Source of the DNA: Bacilli bacterium | GTDB taxonomy: Bacteria > Bacillota_I > Bacilli_A > RFN20 > CAG-288 | NCBI GenBank assembly: GCA_900769965.1 | Contig: CAAGIQ010000142.1 | Location: 1 to 9,708 of the forward strand | Length of the DNA stretch: 9,708 nucleotides | Direction: 5' to 3' | Shown: piece after piece, positions 1-7,219 of the stretch | Position numbering within the stretch: position 1 is the stretch's first letter | How the letters are laid out: every line of letters starts with the position of its first letter | Program-made: the position numbers and the translations under genes | Notes under the pieces: model-generated | Database searches by the model: none | Told to the model about the DNA's origin: nothing | The model's input: the letters and a program-made list of their open reading frames with translations, nothing else

Positions 1-3000
1 AATTATTTAGACTTAAGTTCAATCAAGAATGTCGATCAAGCTTTTGCAACATCAATTAAAGAGTTGATGGATACTAAGTTATTTGAACTCTATGATTCTA
101 CAATTGTATTAAGCGATGAATTAAGCATTACAATTAACAAGATTAATGTTGATATTACTAACTACGTAATTCCAACTGACTTATCTTCTATCGAATCTAT
201 CATCGATGGATTGAAGTTATCATTATCTTGTGTTGTTTACTACAGAAGCTCTGTATACGATATTCAACTTATCGTTGATGAAGTAGAGTCTATTACTACG
301 ATTCAATTAGATATCGATTCTATTGCTAATAAGATATTAGCCTTTAGAGGAAGTGTCGCTGATCTATTAGATGTAGTTGATTACGCTGCTAGTAAGTTTG
401 GATTTGAAGTTCCTGCTTTAGTTAGTGGAAATAATGAATCTATATCCTTATCTCAAGTTGTTGATTTGTTATCAAAACTTAATTCTATAGTTCTTGGATT
501 AGAAGTATCTGAATTAGGTGTTGTTACTATCAACCTCGATTTGAACGAATTTGGATTTGATTATTCTGCTAAAGTCACGTTTGATGTATTGAATAAAGAC
601 ATTAAAGTTCAAGTTGGCTCTATTAGCACATTAGTTGCGGCTAAAGTTAATGTTAAAGCAACTACTGATAGTCCAATAAATATCGATATTACTTCTAGTG
701 CTTTAACAAAGACTCAATTTATTGCATATATCGATGAAGTTTATTCGATTATCAACGATGAAGTAAAGCATAAGTTCAGTGGAACTTTGGATACTTCCTT
801 CGACTTGTCGCTTGATGGAGTATCGTTCATGACTCCAAAACTAGTAATCGATTACCAGATCGACTTATCTGACAAGTTCGATGCATATCTTAATATCGCT
901 TTCGATGTTGAAGGTATTAAGGGAACCGTTATTGTAGTTAAAGAAGGAGATGTTATCTATCTCAAGTTATCTGAAGTAGTCTCTAGACTTACAGTTGATG
1001 AATTTGAGGAAGTTATATCTATGTTTATCATCGAGTTATTAGGTGATGCTAAAGCTGCTGAGATTAACCCTCAAGTTAAAAACGTCTTCGACGTATTAAG
1101 AGACTTGAATACAGGGCTTAAGAAATATGTCGATTCATTCACTTCATCTGATAGCACTACTAATGAGTTAGAAGCAAGCGAATTCGATATTAATAGCATC
1201 TTGTCGCTTATCGACTTCGATACGATTTTAGATAACTTAACTTTATCTGATGAAGCTATCAAAGTTGGATTTAACGTTGATAAACTACTCGATAACTTCG
1301 GAGTAGGAATGACATTCGATCTATTATCTCTTGAGTATGATAAAGCTTCTTCATTCATCTCATTAAGTAACGAATTTGGTAAAGCTTCTACGGATATTTC
1401 TTTGATTTCCTATTATGGAGATAAGGCTGATTTAAGTAAGATTGCTCCAATAAGCTATGAAGATTATATAGTTAAATCGACACTGCAATCGATCTTGAAT
1501 AAGATAAGTGGAGTTAAACAATTCGTATCTGAAAAGGTTTACTCGATTAACGCTTCCGGTGATGTATATACCGATGGAGTTAATTCTTGGAACTTCTCAG
1601 GCGCCATCGCTATCGATATGACTAAGATATTCGATAAGATTGAGTTTAATGAGACTGCCTTAGAAAGCGAGAAGCAAGATGTCAAATTTACCGATGTTTC
1701 CTTCGGATTAAGAGATATCTTAGTTAAGAATCTAAAAGATGGAACGACATATGATGTCGATATGAACTACATCGATGATCATTTCTTCATCTCTTATGCC
1801 GATAGCTTAAGAGGATACTTATCTAGAACTGAATTAGCTACCTTAGGTGCTTATGTTTATGGAATTATGAACCCAGGTAAGACAGCTGATGACGATGTGG
1901 TCTTAAAGCTGTTAAGTATGATGGGAGCTAACCCGAATGTTGATACAGGCATCTTCGATCAAATGGTCGGTGAAGGTTCAGCTTCATCTATCGCCATGAA
2001 TATCGACATCGATCATCTCATCACTCGTGTTGTTGATGTTGAAGGTGAGTTAAGCGTTTCGTTCAACGTTGCTCAGTTCTATGAGTTGATGTATGGCGAT
2101 ACAGTATTTGAAGATACTATAGTTACCGCCCATATGGATTCAGAATTAGATGAGAACAACAATAATAAGATTACCACTGTAGCTTTTGAAAATATGTATA
2201 CTGCTCCAAACGAGAAGTTTAATTTCAACTTAGACTTCGTTAGAGAAGGTGATACTTTCGAAGATGGTACAGCTAAGAATCTAGTTAGAGTTCCAACTAT
2301 TATCAACAAATCTGAAGTTACAGTAACTAACGATGATGGAAGTTCTTATAACTTGATTTCTGGTGGTAGCTTACAGTTTGAAGATGGAACTGCCATCTCT
2401 ATTGGTACATCTTTAGGTCAATACTACTACATCGGTAATATGGCTAACTTGATTGAGGCGTTTATAAATACTGCTAACTTACGTAAGTTCTCTTTAAGTG
2501 GTTCAATTAACATGAACATTATAGGAATTATTAAGTTAGATATTAGTATCACTCTAGATGTAATCCTAGATAGCAATAACGCTCCAATTATTCACGGTTA
2601 CTTTGATGTTCCACAGTTCTGGGGTACACTAGACGGTGGTCGTACCCATATGATTTATAAAGACGAGAAGATAAGATTTAGAAACAATAATAAAAACTTC
2701 TGGGGTCAATATAAAGATTATGATTATTTAGCCTACGACTCACTTGAAGATATGAATAACAACATAGCTACGATGGTTAACTACATCTTACAATCTGGCT
2801 CCTTAGTTAAGAAAGCTGTTGAAGATGGTATTGCTAACTCACAAGCTAATATCGATATAGCTACATTCATCAAAGGTTATTCATATAACTTCGATAAAGC
2901 GAACTCGAAAGGTAATACTAATATCACGTTAGTAGGTAGCCAGTTGATGAGCACTATTGGCGATCTAAATGTCACAAATCTAACTAATGAGAAGAAGACA

Positions 3001-3225
3001 TTATCACAATTTGATAACGATGGTAATATGACTTCTAGAGGTGGTTATTACCTCACATCGTTTGGATTCAATACCAAGATGGCTTCGGTTATTGAATTAA
3101 GAGGTTCCTTCGCTTTAACCAACGAAGAGAATAAGGATATTGTAATTACCATTCCTCAAGTTAACGGAGTAAGCATCTTAGATATGGATGCTGCTACAGC
3201 TAATTCGTCTAATTGGAACTACTAA
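1..3225 (+). CDS. Large modular beta-rich protein, probably extracytoplasmic (5'-partial)
   Basis: The frame is open from base 1, so the N-terminus lies upstream; 1074 codons are visible before TAA at 3223-3225. I do not recognise a named family. The protein is rich in Asp, Ser, Asn, Ile and Val, has few Cys, and shows alternating-hydrophobic beta strands separated by amphipathic helices. Two motif types recur (residues counted from base 1). Type A, roughly N-[LIV]-D-[LI]-x-x-[FL], lies near residues 174, 420, 664 and 950. Type B, a helix followed by an [FW]-rich FSG or FSLSG strand, lies near 258, 531 and 829. This suggests three A-B modules of about 245-300 residues plus a final A-like piece. 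The C-terminus ends Trp-Asn-Tyr with no LPXTG, membrane helix or charged tail. If it is surface-exposed, anchoring must be N-terminal, as in a lipoprotein; that is inference, because no signal peptide is in view. The repeated strand-hairpin layout recalls LolA/LppX-like lipoprotein folds, but this is only a resemblance. Confidence 0.85.
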   Translation, partial: NYLDLSSIKNVDQAFATSIKELMDTKLFELYDSTIVLSDELSITINKINVDITNYVIPTDLSSIESIIDGLKLSLSCVVYYRSSVYDIQLIVDEVESITTIQLDIDSIANKILAFRGSVADLLDVVDYAASKFGFEVPALVSGNNESISLSQVVDLLSKLNSIVLGLEVSELGVVTINLDLNEFGFDYSAKVTFDVLNKDIKVQVGSISTLVAAKVNVKATTDSPINIDITSSALTKTQFIAYIDEVYSIINDEVKHKFSGTLDTSFDLSLDGVSFMTPKLVIDYQIDLSDKFDAYLNIAFDVEGIKGTVIVVKEGDVIYLKLSEVVSRLTVDEFEEVISMFIIELLGDAKAAEINPQVKNVFDVLRDLNTGLKKYVDSFTSSDSTTNELEASEFDINSILSLIDFDTILDNLTLSDEAIKVGFNVDKLLDNFGVGMTFDLLSLEYDKASSFISLSNEFGKASTDISLISYYGDKADLSKIAPISYEDYIVKSTLQSILNKISGVKQFVSEKVYSINASGDVYTDGVNSWNFSGAIAIDMTKIFDKIEFNETALESEKQDVKFTDVSFGLRDILVKNLKDGTTYDVDMNYIDDHFFISYADSLRGYLSRTELATLGAYVYGIMNPGKTADDDVVLKLLSMMGANPNVDTGIFDQMVGEGSASSIAMNIDIDHLITRVVDVEGELSVSFNVAQFYELMYGDTVFEDTIVTAHMDSELDENNNNKITTVAFENMYTAPNEKFNFNLDFVREGDTFEDGTAKNLVRVPTIINKSEVTVTNDDGSSYNLISGGSLQFEDGTAISIGTSLGQYYYIGNMANLIEAFINTANLRKFSLSGSINMNIIGIIKLDISITLDVILDSNNAPIIHGYFDVPQFWGTLDGGRTHMIYKDEKIRFRNNNKNFWGQYKDYDYLAYDSLEDMNNNIATMVNYILQSGSLVKKAVEDGIANSQANIDIATFIKGYSYNFDKANSKGNTNITLVGSQLMSTIGDLNVTNLTNEKKTLSQFDNDGNMTSRGGYYLTSFGFNTKMASVIELRGSFALTNEENKDIVITIPQVNGVSILDMDAATANSSNWNY

Positions 3226-3316
3226 AAAAATAAGACTTGGGACTATGAAGTGTACCCCTAATCCTGGACAAAACTAGGAAAGGGGTACACTTCACTAATA
3301 ATCTCAGGTCTTTTTT
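3224..3316. terminator. Long bidirectional terminator hairpin between convergent genes
   Basis: A compound inverted repeat lies between the converging genes. The outer stem is 3233-3242 with 3302-3311 (10 pairs, two of them G-T). The central stem GAAGTGTACCCCT (3247-3259) pairs perfectly with 3281-3293. The inner stem is TCCTGG (3262-3267) with CTAGGA (3274-3279), closing on ACAAAA. The structure is flanked by seven A (3224-3230) on the left and six T (3311-3316) on the right, so it has a U-tract for either strand. It should end the large plus-strand gene, which stops inside the A-run, and back up the pyrG terminator. It is longer than a minimal terminator. The segment TGTACCCC...TGGACA loosely resembles the ends of IS150-group insertion sequences, so a mobile-element relic is an alternative origin. 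Confidence 0.8.
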
Positions 3317-3319
3317 GCA

Positions 3320-3348
3320 AAATAAAAGTGCCAGAATTGCCTGGCACT
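3320..3348 (-). terminator. Intrinsic terminator of pyrG
   Basis: On the minus strand, five bases after the pyrG stop, AGTGCCAG (3341-3348) pairs perfectly with CTGGCACT (3327-3334) around a 6-nt loop. A T-rich tract TTTTATTTT (3318-3326 region) follows. This is a compact, GC-rich hairpin plus U-tract. The long bidirectional hairpin lies just beyond it, so pyrG transcripts meet two terminators in series. Confidence 0.85.
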
Positions 3349-3352
3349 AACA

Positions 3353-4963
3353 CTACTTGCTTTCTTTGTATTTTATAGCGTGATTTATAAATTCTCTAAA
3401 CAAAGGATGTGGATTTAATGGTCTAGACTTAAATTCTGGGTGGAATTGGCAAGCGACGAACCATGGATGGTTTTTAAGTTCGATGATCTCGGTTAATCCT
3501 GTTTGAGGATTTCTTCCGGAGATTATGAAATTGCCGTCATCAAACTTATCTAGATATTTTCTATTGACTTCGTATCTATGTCTATGACGCTCTTTAATCT
3601 CGGTTTGCTTATAAGCTTCATACGCTTTAGTTCCTTCTTCTATAATACAGTCATAAGAACCTAAACGCATTGTCCCGCCAAGTTTTATACCTTTATATTG
3701 ATCTGGAAGGTAATCGACGACTGGATAAGGAGTAGTTGGATCAAATTCGGAAGTGTTAGCTCCTTCTAAGTGCAAGACATTATTAGCGTATTCTATAAGA
3801 GCTAATTGAAGACCTAAGCAGATTCCGAAGAAAGGAATATTGTTCTCTCTAGCATATTTTATAGCTAGTTTCTTTCCATCGGTGCCTCTTTCACCAAATC
3901 CACCTGGAACTAGGATTCCATCGACATCTTTCAACTCTTCTTTGTAATTGTTTTCGGTGAGTTTGGCGGAATCGATCCAATGAATCTTGATGTGAGTGTT
4001 ATAGAAATAACCAGCAAATCTTAATGATTCGTTAACAGAGATGTAAGCATCGTGAAGTTCAACATATTTACCAACTAAAGCGATATCGACGTGACCTTCT
4101 CTATGTTTAATTCTATCAACAAGGTTGATCCAGTCAGTCATATCAGCCTTCTTAGCGCCTAAATGGAAATGTTCTAAGACGTAATCATCTAAGCCTTGTT
4201 CGTTTAAATTGATGCCGACTTCATAGATAACTTGAACGTCTTGAGCAACGAAGACAGCACGAGGAGGAACGTTACAGAAAAGAGCAATCTTTTCACGAGA
4301 TTTTTTATCGACTGGAACCTCAGATCTAAGGATTATTGCATCTGGTTGAATACCTAGAGAAGTTAATTCTTTGACGGAGTGTTGAGTTGGCTTAGTTTTT
4401 ATTTCTCCACTAGTTTTTAAAAATGGAACTAAGGTGTTATGTAAGTAGAATGTGTTCTCGTATCCGAAATCGGCGCGAGCTTGTCTAATAGCTTCGAGGA
4501 ATGGAAGAGATTCGATATCGCCAACAGTGCCACCGATTTCAGTAATTACAACATCAGCTTTAGATACTTCGGCAGCATCTAACAATCTTTGTTTAATCTC
4601 GTTTGTTACGTGAGGAATAACTTGGACTGTAGAGCCTAAATAATCGCCTCTACGTTCTTTTTCAATGATTGTTTGGTATATTTTACCAGAGGTTACAGAA
4701 GACTCTTTGGTAAGCTCTAAATCTGTAAATCTTTCATAGTGACCAAGATCGAGATCGGTTTCCGCTCCATCTTCGGTTACGAAAACTTCACCGTGTTGGT
4801 AAGGAGACATGGTACCTGGATCGACGTTAAGATAAGGATCAAACTTCTGCATGAAGACTTTTAAGCCTCTTTTAGAAAGCATTCTTCCTAATGATGCAGC
4901 TGATATACCTTTTCCTAAACTTGAAACGACTCCACCTGTAACGAATATAAACTTGGTGTTCAT
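3353..4963 (-). CDS. pyrG: CTP synthase (glutamine-hydrolysing)
   Basis: This enzyme makes CTP from UTP, ATP and glutamine, the last step of de novo pyrimidine nucleotide synthesis; it is cytosolic. The 536-residue length is normal for the family. The N-terminal synthetase domain shows the P-loop-like GGVVSSLGKG (10-19), DPYLNVDPGTMSPYQHGEV (42-60), the acidic TEDGAETDLDLGHYERF stretch (63-79) and EIGGTVGDIES (142-152). The C-terminal class I glutamine amidotransferase domain has the oxyanion segment PGGFGERG (353-360), the nucleophile Cys382 in GICLGLQ, the RHRHRYEVN block (459-467) and the His508/Glu510 pair in QFHPEF. All key residues are intact. The start is the ATG at 4961-4963, preceded by a strong GGAGGAAGG site (4968-4976). 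The stop is TAG. The gene has its own leader and terminator, so it looks monocistronic. Confidence 0.98.
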   Translation of the reverse strand: MNTKFIFVTGGVVSSLGKGISAASLGRMLSKRGLKVFMQKFDPYLNVDPGTMSPYQHGEVFVTEDGAETDLDLGHYERFTDLELTKESSVTSGKIYQTIIEKERRGDYLGSTVQVIPHVTNEIKQRLLDAAEVSKADVVITEIGGTVGDIESLPFLEAIRQARADFGYENTFYLHNTLVPFLKTSGEIKTKPTQHSVKELTSLGIQPDAIILRSEVPVDKKSREKIALFCNVPPRAVFVAQDVQVIYEVGINLNEQGLDDYVLEHFHLGAKKADMTDWINLVDRIKHREGHVDIALVGKYVELHDAYISVNESLRFAGYFYNTHIKIHWIDSAKLTENNYKEELKDVDGILVPGGFGERGTDGKKLAIKYARENNIPFFGICLGLQLALIEYANNVLHLEGANTSEFDPTTPYPVVDYLPDQYKGIKLGGTMRLGSYDCIIEEGTKAYEAYKQTEIKERHRHRYEVNRKYLDKFDDGNFIISGRNPQTGLTEIIELKNHPWFVACQFHPEFKSRPLNPHPLFREFINHAIKYKESK

Positions 4964-4967
4964 AAAT

Positions 4968-4976
4968 CCTTCCTCC
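4968..4976 (-). promoter_or_regulatory. Ribosome binding site of pyrG
   Basis: On the minus strand GGAGGAAGG lies four bases before the ATG counted from its last G, with the GGAGG core nine bases away. It fixes the pyrG start at 4963. Confidence 0.85.
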
Positions 4977-5008
4977 GATATGATTTTTATTATGTTTATT
5001 TAGGGGGT

Positions 5009-5028
5009 GCCCTATTAATAATATCATA
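5009..5028 (-). promoter_or_regulatory. Putative pyrG promoter with GGGC initiation site
   Basis: On the minus strand, overlapping -10-like hexamers TATGAT (5023-5028) and TATTAT (5018-5023) precede GGGC at 5012-5009, giving a 5' leader of about 49 nt. No good -35 is visible; TTCAAC at 5047-5052 is the best candidate at 18 nt from TATGAT. In Bacillus-type Gram-positives, pyrG transcripts start GGGC, and slippage at these Gs when CTP is low controls expression through an attenuator. Here GGGC is present, followed directly by A and five Cs, but no terminator hairpin lies between it and the ribosome binding site. The start site is inferred from motif resemblance only. Confidence 0.4.
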
Positions 5029-5082
5029 AGAGCTTACTAGAATGTTGTTGAAAAGGGTTTCATTTACCATTTTGTGTCGAAA

Positions 5083-5110
5083 GCAAAAAGCGATGATTAT
5101 CTCACCGCTT
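5083..5110 (-). terminator. Terminator overlapping the end of the acyltransferase-like/glycosyltransferase gene
   Basis: On the minus strand AAGCGGTGA (5102-5110) pairs with TCATCGCTT (5088-5096), eight Watson-Crick pairs plus one G-T, around the loop 5097-5101. A T-run (5085-5089) follows. The loop contains the TAA stop codon and the 5' arm encodes the last residues (Lys-Ala-Val-Arg), so coding sequence and terminator share bases. Confidence 0.75.
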
Positions 5111-7088
5111 TATTTCTGTTATTTTCTAATCTCTTTTCTCTTACTGTTAAATAGATCATTTCTTCCATTTCAGACATGCAGGAATCGTAATTAAATCTAT
5201 CTAACAACTTGAGGTAGGCTTCGCTACATTTCTTCCTTTCATCTTCGTTTTCGTACCAGTAATCGATCTTTCTAGCTAGATCTTTTGGAGAGCGATCTTT
5301 GAAGGTGTTTCTATTATCTAGAGCGAAGAAACGGCCTGAAGAGCGTTTGGAATCGTTGAAGATTGGAGTTACACCACAGGAGATAGCTTCGATAGTAGAA
5401 ACGCTTTCGATATCGATTTGACTGGTGGATACGAATAAGTCAACATAGCTAAGAGTTTTTGGAAGCTCATCATGTGGGATGTAGACGAATTTGATCTCGT
5501 TAGTTGGATTAGCTTTTCTAGCAAGCTTTTTTAACTTAGCTTCGGTTGGTCCTTTACCAGCTAAGATTATTTGAACATGCTTCTCATTTCTACAGTATTT
5601 AAGAGCTTTAATTAGGAAATCTTGACGCTTTTCTTTTGAAAATCTTCCAGCGTACATGATCACGAATTTATCTTTGTATTCCTCTGGTTTTTCAATTCCA
5701 TCAATCTTTCTAAATCCATCTTTGATAGCGTTAGAAATAACCATACCATTGCCGAGTTTAGAAACCTTTTCAAACACTTCACGAATGAATTGAGAAGGGT
5801 AATGAATGGTGTCTACATAGCGGTAAAGCTTTCTGTAGAAGTCTTTATATAATAATGTATTAGCGAGTTGAACGTCTTTTAAGAATACGTGAGAGAGAAC
5901 GTTTTCACTTTGGCAGTGGAAGCCGGCAGTAATAGCTATGCCTTTAGAGTGAGCGTATTGAGCGGCGTGAGCACCTAAGGCGAACGGCATCATGACGTGA
6001 ATAGCATCGCATCCATCGACAGCTGCTTTGATAATGGACATATCAGCAACGGATAGAGAAACACCGTTTTTAGCAACGTAGTCGTTAAACATGTAGAAGT
6101 TACGTTTTGGACAGATGAAGAAGCCTTCTTTGCCTTTTTGGTTCTCATCGTTACAGAGAACTCTAACTGTATGACCTTTGAGCTTCAAGTATCTTATGAG
6201 ATCTTTTTCGACAGCGATAGTTCCGTTATTAGTTTCACCATAGACATCGCAGACAACTAAGATTGTAAGTTTTTTACGATCTTCTTCCGGTTGTCTTTTA
6301 ACGTATGTTAAGTATTTTTCTTGATCGAATGATCTAGCTAACTCATCCATCCTCTCATGAGTTAAGTTCATCAAAGTGTTAGCTTTGTTTTCGCTTTGAT
6401 ATTCCTCTTTGTAAATAGGTTTGCCGATAGCTACTGTTAACAATGGTTTTCTTCCAAATAATTTATAGATTCCTGTTCTCTTTCTAAATCCATAATAAAT
6501 TGGGAGAAGAGGAGAATCGTGTCTAGTCGGAAGGACGAAATACTTTTCAACAAATGGTCTTACTCCGATAAAATAAGGCCAATATGTTCTTTCTGGAAGG
6601 AAGACACAGGCTTGATGGAGTTCATCGACATAGTAATCTAACGCTTCTTCAAAATTCTTGTAGTAGTTTTCACTATTTGGAATAGGAAGGAAACCCAAAT
6701 TCCTTAAGAACCATCTTCTTCCTTTTTTGTACCAAGCGTCTGAAAATCCGACGTAATTAGTTCTTCGTGGATGGATCAAAAGGGAATCCATTACTCTTGA
6801 GAATTGAGAGTTAGAGTTGCTAGCGACATAGAAGCCAACTTTCTTTTTCTTTAACTCTTTTAAGTACTCTTTTCCGTTAACTACTTTAACCCCTTTAAAT
6901 AGTCTTGCAATTTGACATATAGGTCTAGCATATAAGTAAGCGAAAAGAGTAGAGAAAAACCTAGAAGTTTTTCCTTTAATATATTTATAGGATTCACCAA
7001 GTTCCTCTCTAGGAGTTTTTTCGGCGAAATCATCTTGTAGTTCATCGGTGTAATATACGTTGCGGCAGTGCTTGTTATAAGTTACCAT
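5097..7088 (-). CDS. Acyltransferase-like / GT4 glycosyltransferase fusion protein
   Basis: This is a two-domain protein of 663 residues. Residues about 40-260 resemble PlsC-type lysophospholipid acyltransferases. After an N-terminal hydrophobic/basic stretch (43-66), block I should lie at about 91-101, but HX4D is absent: Asp101 is present and Phe96 stands where His is expected. Block III is recognisable as FLPERTYW (163-170), followed by the downstream PLLPIYYGF. Residues about 272-663 form a GT-B fold glycosyltransferase of the GT4 type, with HCQSEN (391-396), AGRFSKEK (480-487), AGKGP (510-514) and an EX7E-like site in which the first acid is Asp559 and the second Glu567. GT4 enzymes of this kind often glucosylate diacylglycerol at the inner membrane face, so a role in glycolipid synthesis is likely but inferred. 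ATG at 7086-7088 is chosen because AAAGGAGG (7095-7102) sits six bases upstream; a start 11 codons earlier would place that site inside the gene. Confidence 0.85.
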   Translation of the reverse strand: MVTYNKHCRNVYYTDELQDDFAEKTPREELGESYKYIKGKTSRFFSTLFAYLYARPICQIARLFKGVKVVNGKEYLKELKKKKVGFYVASNSNSQFSRVMDSLLIHPRRTNYVGFSDAWYKKGRRWFLRNLGFLPIPNSENYYKNFEEALDYYVDELHQACVFLPERTYWPYFIGVRPFVEKYFVLPTRHDSPLLPIYYGFRKRTGIYKLFGRKPLLTVAIGKPIYKEEYQSENKANTLMNLTHERMDELARSFDQEKYLTYVKRQPEEDRKKLTILVVCDVYGETNNGTIAVEKDLIRYLKLKGHTVRVLCNDENQKGKEGFFICPKRNFYMFNDYVAKNGVSLSVADMSIIKAAVDGCDAIHVMMPFALGAHAAQYAHSKGIAITAGFHCQSENVLSHVFLKDVQLANTLLYKDFYRKLYRYVDTIHYPSQFIREVFEKVSKLGNGMVISNAIKDGFRKIDGIEKPEEYKDKFVIMYAGRFSKEKRQDFLIKALKYCRNEKHVQIILAGKGPTEAKLKKLARKANPTNEIKFVYIPHDELPKTLSYVDLFVSTSQIDIESVSTIEAISCGVTPIFNDSKRSSGRFFALDNRNTFKDRSPKDLARKIDYWYENEDERKKCSEAYLKLLDRFNYDSCMSEMEEMIYLTVREKRLENNRNKAVR

Positions 7089-7094
7089 AGTTAA

Positions 7095-7102
7095 CCTCCT
7101 TT
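7095..7102 (-). promoter_or_regulatory. Ribosome binding site deciding the glycosyltransferase start
   Basis: AAAGGAGG on the minus strand, six bases before the ATG at 7086-7088, is a near-perfect anti-16S match. The in-frame ATG at 7119-7121 has no such site, so the shorter 663-residue protein is preferred. Confidence 0.85.
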
Positions 7103-7155
7103 GGTTTATTAATTTTAGCATATTTGCCTACTTATTTTAACTATAAAGAGGTAAC

Positions 7156-7184
7156 AAAAAAGTCTCATCAATTGTTTTGTTGAT
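7156..7184 (-). terminator. Weak possible terminator after the metallopeptidase-like gene
   Basis: On the minus strand ATCAA (7180-7184) pairs with TTGAT (7167-7171) around an 8-nt loop, and six T (7156-7161) follow five bases later. The stem is short and AT-rich. This could be a weak terminator, or transcription could run on into the next gene 130 bp downstream. The intergenic stretch 7089-7219 shows no clear promoter beyond AT-rich -10-like words. Confidence 0.35.
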
Positions 7185-7219
7185 TAATTGTTCATAGAGT
7201 ATAAATGTAAATATATTTT

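Noticed and set aside
1071..1358. Minus-strand open frame of 95 codons
   Set aside because: It lies wholly inside the large plus-strand gene, has no ribosome binding site, and its Ser/Leu-rich translation is a shadow of the Asp/Glu-rich coding strand.
2079..2309. Minus-strand open frame of 76 codons
   Set aside because: Antisense shadow within the large gene, with no start signal or recognisable domain.
7089..7121. Longer start for the acyltransferase-like/glycosyltransferase gene
   Set aside because: It would add 11 codons that contain the AAAGGAGG site itself, and it has no ribosome binding site of its own.
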